DNA from: Nostoc sp. UCD121
Lineage (GTDB): Bacteria > Cyanobacteriota > Cyanobacteriia > Cyanobacteriales > Nostocaceae
Assembly (NCBI RefSeq): GCF_014222285.1
Contig: NZ_JACKZS010000004.1
Span: forward strand, 35,033 to 99,032
Reading direction: 5' to 3'
DNA: 64,000 nucleotides
The notes under the pieces are model-generated. The model saw only the letters and a list, made by a program, of their open reading frames with translations. It had not been told where the DNA came from and searched no databases. Shown one piece after another: positions 45,552 through 54,870 of this stretch. How positions within the stretch are numbered: the stretch's first letter is position 1; each line of letters starts with the position of its first letter. Made by a program: the position numbers and the translations under genes.

Positions 45552-45663
45552 TCTTTTAGTTTTATTAACGTAGCCCTTGCTTAGTTAGGATTCACGTCTG
45601 GTGTGACTTAATCTATCCTAATCTTAATTATTATTACGTATTCGTTGATCTGATTTTAAATTA

Positions 45664-46900
45664 TTAAACAGTAGGACACCATTTACACTGATCAAACCTC
45701 TGTTTTAAATACTCTTGTTTTGGATGGCAAATTTGATCTTCTGGAACTCGCAACTTTATCCCATCAATTCTTCGATACTCAGTGGTTTGAAGAATTGGGG
45801 AAATATGCACCATCATTGTTTTTGGATTAATGGCAATGAGGTTTAAGTCAAATAAGGTATGTAAATCAGCACGTAACAATAAACCATTTGACGGATCATT
45901 ATTTTCGGTTTCAATATAAGGAATAATGTGGGCAGCTTCAAGTGCAGCCTCAGCATCAAAATTTGTAATTGCACATTTGCAAGAATAGGCTTTCAGCAAA
46001 GATTGACGAAACTGTGATTGACCCTGCCTCCTAACTATTGATACAGCAATTTTTTGACGAGCCTCAGTATCACTTGTAAAAGTGAAGAAATTTTCGCTCT
46101 TCTATCGCAGGCAATAATTCATTCGTCTCTGGCAATGGCTCTGGCTCAATCAGCAGTATTTTTGGCTCCGGTTCTATCGGTGCTTCTGGAGGCTTAGATA
46201 TCTCACTCTCCCTCTTAATAATTGATTTACAATTCTTTATTCTCTCAATTGCTTTGCCATCTTTTGGATCAACTTCCAAAGCTAGTTGATAAGCATCAAT
46301 TGCAGCTTGATACTGCTTTTTTTTCTTCCAATCATCTCCTTGGTCAACAAATACATCAACAAGTCTTCGCCCTTTTTCTAACCTTTGATATTTGAGAGAA
46401 TGTTCTTTCCATTCTGAATCTAAAAAGGGAGCAGCTTTACTATTGAATCTACAACCGCCACCTCCAAAATTAAAATTTATACCTTGAAATTGAGGTAATC
46501 TTCTTAAATTCTTTTGTTCCAGAGGGAAATCAAAATCAACAACTGAATCTATTTGAATGTAAACGAAAAAACATCCAGCATTATCGGATATGTACGCTTC
46601 ACTTAAATCTGAATATTTTTTGCTATCTAGAACCTTTGGTTGATAATCTTTTGGTGCTGCAATAATATGACCAGCAGCAATAAAGCCACTAGGTTCATTG
46701 CCAGTATTTCCGCTTCTCTGAAAGTAGGCTCTATCTCCAACCTATATGAATCTAGAATTCGAGCAACTCCAGGATATTTCGTAGTATTCTCCTGACGAAA
46801 TTTCTGACTTTATCAAGCCAGGAAGTTTACTATTTTTAATGATTCCTTGTCCACTGTTATATTTTGCTTCACCGTTGCAAAGAAAAATTATAGTTTCCAT
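45664..46900 (-). pseudogene. EVE-like + HNH endonuclease, broken by an amber stop and a frameshift
   Basis: Reading leftward from an ATG at 46900, the frame codes METIIFLCNGEAKYNSG and then hits an in-frame TAG at 46742-46744. The same frame continues with VGDRAYFQRSGNTG, FIAAGHIIAAP and a short TPR-like stretch (YQAAIDAYQLALEVDPKDG), and stops near 46070. The HNH_2-type part (CAITNFDAEAALEAAHIIPY, LLLRADLHTLFD) lies in the +1 frame and links to ENFFTFTSDTEARQKIAVS, so one base was gained or lost near 46085-46100. The N-terminal VGDR/GFIAAGHII pattern resembles EVE/PUA-like domains of modification-dependent nucleases. It is probably a dead restriction-type defence gene. Confidence 0.75.
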
Positions 46901-47024
46901 CAAAAATAAAATTGACTAATCATGATTGCCATGATGCTAGCCATTTATCATACTAAATATAATCCGTATATTTGCTTAATTTAGACTATGATTAGCGGTT
47001 GTTAGAGGGTAAATAACTTTACGA

Positions 47025-47495
47025 TTATTCCTCAGCATTATGATAAAAGTCTAAGTCTAAAATCTCATCAACAGAAAACGGACAAACGATCGCAAAGTTA
47101 TCTTCTGATAAACTTGTTTCCACCATTGCCTCTCGCCGCGCTCTTTGATAGGTAGTATTTATCCACTCGGCATCATTTAAAAAACGCCGCAAGCTGGGAC
47201 TTTCTTGCAGCAATTCATCTATATTCAGTCGCTCACGGGTAATGGTCACTTGCCAACTGTGACTACGACGTTCTGGTTGATACTTCCATTTCAACAAATG
47301 CGATAAGACTAACCGCAACGCACTTTGCAACGCCCGTTGTTGACTCTTACCCAAGTCCACCACTTCCTCAATTAAGTGTTCTAAATCTAGGATGTCCCAT
47401 TGGTGCGATCGCAAAAGCTCTGCTGTCTGCTCTACCCAAGCATAAAAATCTTGCTCATACAGAGTTTGTAAGATTTGGAGTTTTAAAGATTTCAT
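47025..47495 (-). CDS. DUF29 family protein
   Basis: A 156-residue soluble helical protein of the DUF29 family, abundant in cyanobacteria. The signature runs through LYEQDFYAWVEQTAELLRSH, LDLEHLIEEVVDLGKSQQRA, LLKWKYQPERRSHSW and FAIVCPFSVDEILDLDF. The function is not known. AGGAG lies 6-7 bases before the ATG. It stands alone. Confidence 0.9.
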   Translation of the reverse strand: MKSLKLQILQTLYEQDFYAWVEQTAELLRSHQWDILDLEHLIEEVVDLGKSQQRALQSALRLVLSHLLKWKYQPERRSHSWQVTITRERLNIDELLQESPSLRRFLNDAEWINTTYQRARREAMVETSLSEDNFAIVCPFSVDEILDLDFYHNAEE

Positions 47496-47670
47496 GGCGC
47501 TCCTTCTTCACAAATAAATAAGTAGGCGCAAGTTAACTTTGATTTAGTTCAGTCTCCGTCATAAAACCCAAATTCCCGACTTTTATCAAAAATCGGGAAG
47601 GGATGCTATCTGAACAAACACTTTGACTGCTGCATTAGTTAGGAGTTCTCCGCCTCTCCTTGAGTTCCCT

Positions 47671-48957
47671 TTACTCCGACTGAATCGGGTTGTCTCTAGG
47701 ATTAACCAACCTCAGCAGTTTTTGCTTAATTTGAGCGTCGAATACTTCCCATTTCATTTTCGCATAAGCGGAATTTTCGTTACTGCCAGATAAGAAGCCC
47801 ATCGGAATTTCAAAGCCGCCTGCGCTTGTCCTTCCACCGCCAAAAAACCGCCCGGCGCTATCTTGTCCGAAGGCTTCTTTGATGAATTCATCAGGGTCAA
47901 GGGTCAGTTTGCTAGTTCTCAGGGAACCGATGACTATTTCCAGTTCATCGTCTTCATCGTGAACAATGCCATAAACTACGGCAGTGTGAACGTTTTCTTC
48001 GGTGACGAGAAAATCAGCCGCTTGGGGGATGGCATCGCGGTCATCGTAGCGTAAGTAACCTACACCAGCAATGGAAAAGTTATTTTGGACGATGCGATTT
48101 TTTAGCGATCGCTCGATCACATCCATTACCCGCTTGGAACGGTTCGCCTGTAAAATGGCGTTTAGCAATTGGGCATCATAAAATCGGCTTAAATAAGCAG
48201 CTGCCATAAAGTCTTCTTCTTGAGCTTGCATTAACCGATTTGTATCCGATCGCAAGCCGTGCATCAAGGCAGTTGCACATTTAACGTGTTGATTTATGCT
48301 GCTATCTAATGCCAATAACCCCGTTTGCAGATACTGCGTAAAAATTGTTGCCGTTGCTCTTACGTAAGGGCGAATATCCTCAAACTCTGAGTGCAGATCG
48401 CCTTGGATACTATGATGGTCAACGAGTACCACTAAGGGAATCTTAGCCTGCTGCACTGCTGATAGTAGCTGTGAAGTAGTTCCCTGGTTATCAATTAATA
48501 CAAAACCTTGATAAGATGACAAATCTTTAGTTTTCAAGGTTTGCGGTGTCCAGCGTTGGATAGGTAAGTTAGTCAGCCTTACCAAGGCAATATTTTCTTG
48601 ATGGCTCAATGCGCCAGCATAAATGATTTCGCATTTGATATCATATTGCTGGGCAATTAACTGATAAGCCCATGCACAAGAAAGGGCATCAGGGTCAGGA
48701 AAATCTTGCAAAATTACCAGTTGGCGATCGTGTCGATGTGCCAAAAGGTTTTTTTGCAGTTCTTCGGACTTTTGTTGTGCCAGAGAATTACCACGTTGAC
48801 TAAGAAATATAGCTCCTTCACCTACCGATGGCGGTAATGATGGACTTTTAAATGCAACTTCCACTGGCGCTTTCTCGATTTCAGGTTCCTCTGGGTTTGG
48901 CTCTGTTGTGGTCAATGACAAATTCTCAAACTGAGTAACGGGAGAATTTAAATACAT
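47671..48957 (-). CDS. DHH family phosphoesterase (NrnA/RecJ-like)
   Basis: A 428-residue protein with an N-terminal Pro/Glu-rich extension of about 75 residues. The DHH domain then shows the metal motifs ILQDFPDPDALSCAW, VLIDNQ and VLVDHHSIQGDLHSEF. A DHHA1 domain with GGGRTSAGGFEIPMG follows. Such proteins degrade nano-RNAs, cyclic dinucleotides or pAp. The Asp-Pro-Asp and His-His pairs look intact, so it should be active. The precise substrate is not clear from sequence. Confidence 0.87.
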   Translation of the reverse strand: MYLNSPVTQFENLSLTTTEPNPEEPEIEKAPVEVAFKSPSLPPSVGEGAIFLSQRGNSLAQQKSEELQKNLLAHRHDRQLVILQDFPDPDALSCAWAYQLIAQQYDIKCEIIYAGALSHQENIALVRLTNLPIQRWTPQTLKTKDLSSYQGFVLIDNQGTTSQLLSAVQQAKIPLVVLVDHHSIQGDLHSEFEDIRPYVRATATIFTQYLQTGLLALDSSINQHVKCATALMHGLRSDTNRLMQAQEEDFMAAAYLSRFYDAQLLNAILQANRSKRVMDVIERSLKNRIVQNNFSIAGVGYLRYDDRDAIPQAADFLVTEENVHTAVVYGIVHDEDDELEIVIGSLRTSKLTLDPDEFIKEAFGQDSAGRFFGGGRTSAGGFEIPMGFLSGSNENSAYAKMKWEVFDAQIKQKLLRLVNPRDNPIQSE

Positions 48958-49607
48958 AGGGAACTTTTTTTTAAGTGTGAGGCTCCTTTAATTCAGAAAT
49001 ACTAAGATCAGCTATTCACTGAATTCAGCCACATTATTTTGATCTTCGCAAAAATATAAAGACATTGCACTATACATCTAAGTATATTTTTTGTCAGTAA
49101 CAGCGCTTGACATCAACTAAATTCTACTAAAGGATGTATGAGTCCTGAAGACAAGAAAGTTTAGTATATTTGGCTGTATTTGGGAGCATAAACTTGTTTG
49201 AGGAGCTTTTTTCATCTTCCGTAAATTGAACCAGCAGGATTTTTATCTAACTTAGGGTCTACTTTCTATCTTATACTTTAGGGTTAGTGTTTGATATTCA
49301 AATATTCTTATGCTCAATAATCTCATTTTTATGACTATTGAGCAATTAACAATTATTTTTGGTTAACAACGCCTGTTTGTATGGCCTTTGAAAATTCTGG
49401 AAATTCAGAATGGGGAGCAAAAGGGAAACCCCATACACAAGTGTAGAGGCTTGAGCGTTTCTCCATTGTGCCTGTCTACCAGACGTGATCGCTTCGTTGC
49501 AGATCGTATAACCAGCAACCTCTCAACACCCAACAACTAAAGTCGTTGAGTGTATCCCAAAGCAATAAGGTATTTCGTCTTTCTCCTTTGCTCCTTTATA
49601 TTTTTGC
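48958..49607. other. 650-base gene-free stretch
   Basis: I find no supported gene in it. A 9-bp inverted repeat, TGCTCAATA (49311-49319) with TATTGAGCA (49336-49344), is visible, and a compact GGGGAGC...CCCCAT region near 49412-49432 looks like a common Nostoc repeat. The left part should hold the promoter of the DHH gene. Confidence 0.5.
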
Positions 49608-50105
49608 TCAAAGACCTATAACATACTTTTGCCACTCTGTATGCAGTCCACTCTTAAGGTGTTTGCTGACCTCGAAATAGAGGCTGCTATAAGGTTGGCG
49701 GGGGGGATGACGTAAAGGCATGTGAGCTTCATGGGGAGTCCGACTGCCTTTTTTAACATTGCAACGGACACAAGCTGTCACAATGTTCTCCCAGCTATCA
49801 CCCCCGCCGCGCGATCGCGGTATTACATGGTCTAGAGTCAACTCATCTCCTGTGTAACCACAGTATTGACAGGCATGACCATCACGGTGCAAGATATTTC
49901 GGCGAGTCAGAGGAATTTCTTTGTAAGGAACACGCACGTAATGACGCAATCGGATCACGGTCGGCAACGGAAAATCGGAGTACAAAAATTTACCGTTGTG
50001 TTCTACGCGTTCTGCTTTGCCCTTGATTAACAGAACCACAGCACGCCGCCAACTCGTTATATTGAGAGGTTCGTAAGATGCGTTTAAGACTAAAACCTTC
50101 CCCAT
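49608..50105 (-). CDS. HNH endonuclease, conserved stand-alone type
   Basis: A 165-residue protein with an N-terminal VLVLNASYEPLNITSWRRAV domain followed by an HNH core: two CxxC zinc pairs (CQYCG and CVRCN) and LTLDHVIPRSRGGGDSWENI with the catalytic His. This type is widely conserved as a single gene in cyanobacteria and other phyla, which argues for a housekeeping rather than defence role; the function is unsettled. It appears complete. Confidence 0.9.
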   Translation of the reverse strand: MGKVLVLNASYEPLNITSWRRAVVLLIKGKAERVEHNGKFLYSDFPLPTVIRLRHYVRVPYKEIPLTRRNILHRDGHACQYCGYTGDELTLDHVIPRSRGGGDSWENIVTACVRCNVKKGSRTPHEAHMPLRHPPRQPYSSLYFEVSKHLKSGLHTEWQKYVIGL

Positions 50106-50497
50106 TTATCTGCGCTCAGGGTATTAGCTTTACATAAATGTTAACACAAATACACCCTGCTAGGGAGATGAGAATAAATTATACTTTCGGCAGAATTCAG
50201 CAATTAATTTATGACTTAAAAGTTATGAGTGAAGAGTTTGCAGTTATAAGTAAAGCTTCATACTTTAGCTCAATATTTTTACGTAGGTTAATGCAAATAA
50301 CACAGCAAAAAACCGAGCTATAACATTTACCTCTAACTCCCTATTCATAAATCTTAACTTTTAGTTTACTACTGCAACATCTTGTATCACTTCCAATATG
50401 AAGGTTAAACTTCCTAGTTAATCTGATCTCGCTTTTAGGAGCGTGTATAGATAGATAACTTGAAAGTTTAGCCGTGGTGGGATAGGAGTCAGTAGAA
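50106..50497. other. Gene-free stretch upstream of alanine racemase
   Basis: Nearly 400 AT-rich bases. A 61-codon frame (50138-50323) has no ribosome binding site or family features and is not believed. Promoters for the leftward HNH gene and the rightward alr should be here; none was picked out with confidence. Confidence 0.45.
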
Positions 50498-51685
50498 ATG
50501 TTAAGTGGCAAACAAATCCCTGGTGTGGTTCCTAACCAGCAGTGCGATACCTACGCGTGGTTTTCGCAACGAGCTTGGGTAGAAATTGATTTGGGGGCGT
50601 TGTCGTACAACGTACAGCAATTGGTGAAGTTTTTATCGCCGCGTACCCAGTTGATGGCAGTAGTAAAAGCTGATGCTTATGGACATGGTGCGGTGACAGT
50701 TGCCCAAACTGTAATTCAATCGGGAGCTAGTTGGCTGGGAGTCGCTACAGTTCCAGAAGCTATTCAATTGCGAGAAGGCGGGATTGAAGCGCCCATTTTG
50801 ATTTTAGGAGCAACTCATACACCAGAGCAGATTCATGCGATCGCACAATGGAAACTTCAGCCCACACTTTGTAGCCCTAAACAAGCTTTGGTATTTTCCA
50901 ATATCCTGGAATCCATGAATCATGGTTCGCCAGTGCCCGTACACATCAAATTAGATACGGGTATGTCTAGGTTAGGAACTAATTGGCAGCAAGCTGGTGA
51001 ATTTGTGCAATTAGTGCAGCGCTTACCACATCTATCTATTGCCAGTATTTATTCTCATTTGGCAACAGCAGACGATCCTGATACAACGGCAATGGAAGAA
51101 CAGCATAGACGATTTGAGGAAGCGATCGCTCAAATAAAAGCAATGGGAATTGAAGTGCCTTGCTTGCACTTGGCAAACTCAGCCGCCGCACTTACAAATC
51201 CGGCATTGCATTACGATATTGTGCGTGTAGGTTTAGCAGTTTACGGACTCTACCCAGCGCCGCATTTACAAAATGCGATCAATCTCAAGCCCGTTTTGCA
51301 ACTTAAAGCACGAGTCACCCAAGTTAAAACAATTGCCGCAGGAACTGCTGTCAGTTACGGGCATAAATTTATTGCCCCGCGTGAACTTCGCCTCGCTGTT
51401 GTCGGAATTGGCTATGCTGACGGTGTTCCTCGCAGTCTTTCTAACAAAATGCAGGTGTTAATTCGCGGTCAGAGAGTGTCGCAAATCGGCACAATTACAA
51501 TGGATCAGTTGATGTTGGATGTAAGTGCCATACCCAATATCCAAGAAGGAGAAGTAGTCACCTTACTAGGGGAACAGGGAAAAGAACAAATTTCCGCAGA
51601 CGATTGGGCAGAACAACTAAACACTATTTCATGGGAAATTCTCTGTGGGTTTAAGCATCGTCTGCCTCGTGTTGCGGTCATGTAA
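50498..51685 (+). CDS. alr: Alanine racemase
   Basis: A 395-residue PLP-dependent enzyme that makes D-alanine for peptidoglycan. The PLP-lysine motif is AVVKADAYGHGAVTVA near residue 52; the barrel continues with LHLANSAAA and DIVRVGLAVYGLYP. The C-terminal beta domain has AVSYGHKF with the catalytic Tyr, and VGIGYADGVPRSLSN. AGGAGT lies about 7-12 bases before the ATG. A tRNA-Leu follows 115 bases after the stop codon. Confidence 0.96.
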   Translation: MLSGKQIPGVVPNQQCDTYAWFSQRAWVEIDLGALSYNVQQLVKFLSPRTQLMAVVKADAYGHGAVTVAQTVIQSGASWLGVATVPEAIQLREGGIEAPILILGATHTPEQIHAIAQWKLQPTLCSPKQALVFSNILESMNHGSPVPVHIKLDTGMSRLGTNWQQAGEFVQLVQRLPHLSIASIYSHLATADDPDTTAMEEQHRRFEEAIAQIKAMGIEVPCLHLANSAAALTNPALHYDIVRVGLAVYGLYPAPHLQNAINLKPVLQLKARVTQVKTIAAGTAVSYGHKFIAPRELRLAVVGIGYADGVPRSLSNKMQVLIRGQRVSQIGTITMDQLMLDVSAIPNIQEGEVVTLLGEQGKEQISADDWAEQLNTISWEILCGFKHRLPRVAVM

Positions 51686-51800
51686 TTGGGCATTGGGCAT
51701 GGGGCATGGGGCATGGAAGAGACTTGTTCAATAATTTCCCCTTGTCCCCCTTATTCCCTATTCCCAAAAATAATTTCTTATGGTATGATAATAAACTGAT

Positions 51801-51882
51801 GCGGATATGGCGAAATTGGCAGACGCGCTAGATTTAGGTTCTAGTTCCGAAAGGAGTGAAGGTTCAAGTCCTTTTATCCGCA
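51801..51882 (+). tRNA. trnL: tRNA-Leu (anticodon UAG)
   Basis: An 82-nt class II tRNA. The acceptor stem is GCGGATA/TATCCGC with discriminator A. The anticodon stem is CTAGA/TCTAG with loop TTTAGGT, anticodon TAG. The long variable arm is TTCCGAAAGGAG, and the T arm is AAGG TTCAAGT CCTT. No CCA is encoded. A T-run follows directly. Confidence 0.97.
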
Positions 51883-51996
51883 TTTTTAATAAATTGAATT
51901 GCCTTATATAGGCTGGTAGTTATATTGTGCAGTGACTAATTTTTTTGTTGGTGACAGATTATTGTCATTGAGACAAACACCTTAATCACGCCATAA

Positions 51997-52125
51997 ATGA
52001 AATATAAATCATCATTTTTAATTGGTATCTGCCTAGTTTTGCTTTTCAACTTAGTATTTTCTAATATTTCCTCAGCACAAATTGCAGATCCCATTCCTGA
52101 TTTTCCTGTGAAACAAAATTATTGA
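51997..52125 (+). CDS. Short secreted peptide or remnant of an exported protein (42 residues)
   Basis: ATG to TGA encodes a basic start (MKYKSSF), a hydrophobic core (LIGICLVLLFNLVF) and SNISSAQIADP, which together form a good signal peptide with a likely cut after SSA. Only about 15 mature residues follow. It may be a tiny secreted peptide, but more likely it is the surviving 5' end of a larger exported protein gene whose remainder has been lost. No clear Shine-Dalgarno sequence is seen. Confidence 0.4.
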   Translation: MKYKSSFLIGICLVLLFNLVFSNISSAQIADPIPDFPVKQNY

Positions 52126-52794
52126 TAGCGCAGATATATATCATCGAAAGTTCTCACCATGACGTAGTTATAGAATAGAAAACTACTAATCCTGCTGCTA
52201 ATACTTTTTCTGGGACTTTTCGAGAAATTCTGCTGATCAGGCTTTTGCAGCATCTACCGAGGTATGAACAGTGAAATAAGACATACTATTATCTCTGTTC
52301 ATGAAACTAAAATATATAAAAAAATCAATTTATTATTATCAATAAACCAGTATTATTACTGTGGTCAAGCTGAAGCAACTCGATACAAAGTGGCTTCATC
52401 TAGCGTTTAGCTCCTTCAAAAATAGAGCTTACTTCAGTGTAAATACATAAATTAAAATATATCATTATCTACAAAATCAGTATTATTCCTGTGGTCAGAT
52501 GGGGGCTACTCAATGGAAAGTGGCTTCATCTAGTCTTGACATTTTTATGTCTTATTCTCGCAAGATGTTTATCAATCTCAGTAACAGTAAGTAAATTAAT
52601 AACGATTTATGAATTTACTAAGATTTACTCATCTGAAAATAACGCTACTTTCGTTGAGTTTTACCACAAGCCTAGATATAAACTGATGTACTTTAAAATA
52701 CAAAAGTTTGATGCTTTTTAGCTGATTTCAAATGTGGAATAACTCTATACGAATTTAGCTTACACGTATCGAATTTAGCTGAAGTAAAAGCAAA
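52126..52794. other. 669-base gene-free leader of the chemosensory operon
   Basis: Apart from the two direct repeats it is AT-rich and non-coding. A 76-codon frame at 52491-52721 overlaps the second repeat and lacks family features. The operon promoter should lie here. Confidence 0.45.
52332..52533 (+). repeat. Pair of diverged direct repeats upstream of the chemosensory operon
   Basis: Copies at 52332-52403 and 52461-52533 share CAGTATTATT-CTGTGGTCA and AAAGTGGCTTCATCTAG at their ends, with a diverged middle of equal length. No coding sense was found. They could be remnants of a duplicated leader or an unknown repeat family. Confidence 0.6.
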
Positions 52795-53862
52795 ATGAGC
52801 ACAACTCCTATAGGTAGCTACAGGTTGTTCCAGAAACTACATCCACTATCTCTGTTGGCACAATTAACCAGCCGCCATGCTACAGGGTGCTTAAGCATAT
52901 TTACTGGAATAGTTTCTTGGTCAATTTATCTAGAGGACGGTAAACTTACTTATGCCTCCTATTCAGATAAACTGTTTGAGCGGCTTGACAGTCACTTGCG
53001 ACGCTTAAGCCAGCAGATTCCTGCTCTCAACAGCGCCACTCGCGTGCAAATGCGGTTGATGTTCGAGACGAAGAATGAACATCAATCAATACCCAATGCG
53101 GATTACCAAGCTATTTGTTGGTTAGTCAATCAGGACTATATTACTGCTGTACAAGCAGCAAGCCTGATAGACGAATTGGCAAAAGAAGTACTGGAATCAT
53201 TCTTGTGTTTAAAAGAAGGTAGCTATGAATTCAGCCCGGAAAGCTCTTTGGATGAACTACCAAAGTTCTGTCGCCTGGATTTACGGTTACTTGTTGAACA
53301 CTGTCAAAGACAGTTAAGAAATCGGCAAAATATCCAGTCATCAATTCCGTCTGGTACAGGTTCTCAAGTTTTATCTAAAATACAACCATCTCAAATCCAG
53401 CCACCACTACAAATAAAACTTGGGCAAAAGTTGCCGATATCAATCAACTTTGATACTCCTGAAAATAATAAAACTAATCAGCTACCTACTGCCAAAAAGC
53501 TATATACAATTGCCTGCATTGATGATAGCCAAACAGTTTTAAATTCTATTAAACACTTTTTGGATGAAAATACATTTTCTGTTGTCATGATCAACGATCC
53601 GGTGAAGGCTTTAATGCAAATTTTGCGGAGTAAGCCTGATCTAATTTTACTAGATGTTGAGATGCCGAGCTTAGATGGTTATGAGCTATGTTCCTTATTA
53701 CGAAAACATTCAGCTTTTAAACACACACCTATCATTATGGTGACTGGTAGAACAGGATTTATCGACAGGGCAAAAGCGAAAATGGTTAGGTCGTCAGGAT
53801 ATTTGACTAAGCCTTTTACACAATCAGAATTGCTAAGAATGGTTTTTAAACATCTTGGTTAA
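52795..53862 (+). CDS. PATAN-domain response regulator (PatA/PilG-like)
   Basis: A 355-residue regulator. The N-terminal two thirds are a PATAN/DUF4388-type domain (LHPLSLLAQLTSRHATGCLS, IYLEDGKLTYASYSDKLFER), known from PatA, PixG and related cyanobacterial regulators that act on type IV pili. A flexible Gln/Pro linker follows, then a C-terminal receiver with IACIDDSQ and phospho-acceptor Asp in DLILLDVEMPSLDGY and a late Lys in YLTKPFTQ. It is the first gene of a five-gene chemosensory operon and is the probable output regulator phosphorylated by the CheA-like kinase. Confidence 0.92.
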   Translation: MSTTPIGSYRLFQKLHPLSLLAQLTSRHATGCLSIFTGIVSWSIYLEDGKLTYASYSDKLFERLDSHLRRLSQQIPALNSATRVQMRLMFETKNEHQSIPNADYQAICWLVNQDYITAVQAASLIDELAKEVLESFLCLKEGSYEFSPESSLDELPKFCRLDLRLLVEHCQRQLRNRQNIQSSIPSGTGSQVLSKIQPSQIQPPLQIKLGQKLPISINFDTPENNKTNQLPTAKKLYTIACIDDSQTVLNSIKHFLDENTFSVVMINDPVKALMQILRSKPDLILLDVEMPSLDGYELCSLLRKHSAFKHTPIIMVTGRTGFIDRAKAKMVRSSGYLTKPFTQSELLRMVFKHLG

Positions 53863-53930
53863 TTTTAGTAGCAATCAATAACTATAAGCAAATTTAATCG
53901 CCTTAAGTTATTTTTTAGGAGATTTATATA

Positions 53931-54308
53931 GTGAGTCTGACTTTACTTGGCACAATTTTGATTGTAGAAGATTCTCCCAGTGAATTGGAACTAATGAGCC
54001 ATTATCTCAAAGAGAGTGGTTACAACGTAATTAAAGCAAGTGGTGCAAAAGAGGGTTTAGAAAAAGCTGTGTTAGAAAAACCAGATGCGATCGTTACTGA
54101 TGTAGTAATGCCAGAGATGAGCGGATTTGAATTGTGTCGTTCTCTGAGAAGAAATCCGATTACTGCAAAAGTGCCGATTGTGATTTGTAGTTCTAAAAAC
54201 CAAGAAATTGACCGTTTATGGGCAATGAGACAAGGTGCAGATGCCTACATAACTAAACCTTACACCCGTGAACATCTCCTACGTACTATTAAATCAGTGG
54301 TAATTTGA
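53931..54308 (+). CDS. CheY-like response regulator (PilH-like)
   Basis: A 125-residue stand-alone receiver: ILIVEDSPSELE, the phospho-acceptor Asp in AIVTDVVMPEMSGFEL, the Ser of VICSSKN and the Lys of AYITKPYTREHL. The start is GTG with AGGAG 9 bases upstream. It follows the PATAN regulator by 68 bases and overlaps no other gene. In pil systems the second receiver usually serves as a phosphate sink or a direction control. Confidence 0.94.
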   Translation: MSLTLLGTILIVEDSPSELELMSHYLKESGYNVIKASGAKEGLEKAVLEKPDAIVTDVVMPEMSGFELCRSLRRNPITAKVPIVICSSKNQEIDRLWAMRQGADAYITKPYTREHLLRTIKSVVI

Positions 54309-54312
54309 ATCA

Positions 54313-54810
54313 ATGACTACTACAAACATTACACTTCCTTTAAAACCAACTCAAAATAATTTAACAGATAGTTATCTGAAGTTTCAGCTAAATCAACAGA
54401 CTGCTGCTGTTTTATCAATGAAGCATACGCAAGAAGCAATTCTTGTGCCTATTGAATCAGTAACCTCAATGCCTAATATGCCCACCTGCATATTAGGATT
54501 AATGAATTGGCGGAGTCGGATAATTTGGGTAGTTGATTTGCCAAGAATGCTCAATTTAGAATCTCTAGATTATCGACTGCGGCAATACAGTACGATCGTT
54601 ATTCAAGTGGAATCATTGGTGTTAGGTTTAGTTGTGCAAGAAATCAAAGGTACAACTAAGTTCATTGCTGATGAGATTCATTCTCCTATAGGACAAGTGG
54701 CATCCAGTTTAGTTCCTTATTTATGTGGTTGCGTTGTCCAACAAGAAGAAATCTTGCTGGTATTAGATGCACAGGCAATTGGGCAGTCTTCTATTCTCCG
54801 CAGTGATTAA
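54313..54810 (+). CDS. CheW-like coupling protein (PilI-like)
   Basis: A 165-residue CheW-domain protein that joins the chemoreceptor to the kinase. The pattern VPIESVTSMPNMPTCILGLM, NWRSRIIWVVDLPRMLNL and GLVVQEIKGTTKFIADEI is typical. It begins four bases after the CheY stop codon, so translation is probably coupled. Confidence 0.93.
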   Translation: MTTTNITLPLKPTQNNLTDSYLKFQLNQQTAAVLSMKHTQEAILVPIESVTSMPNMPTCILGLMNWRSRIIWVVDLPRMLNLESLDYRLRQYSTIVIQVESLVLGLVVQEIKGTTKFIADEIHSPIGQVASSLVPYLCGCVVQQEEILLVLDAQAIGQSSILRSD

Positions 54811-54870
54811 AATGTACTACTAAAAAGGATTTTTAGTGTTCTTATTCACATAGTTAGGAGAAGTACTTTT

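Noticed and set aside
50138..50323. A 61-codon plus-strand frame upstream of alr
   Set aside because: No ribosome binding site, no recognisable sequence, AT-rich intergenic composition.
52491..52721. A 76-codon plus-strand frame
   Set aside because: It begins inside one of the diverged direct repeats and has no plausible start signal; its hydrophobic stretch is explained by AT-rich DNA.
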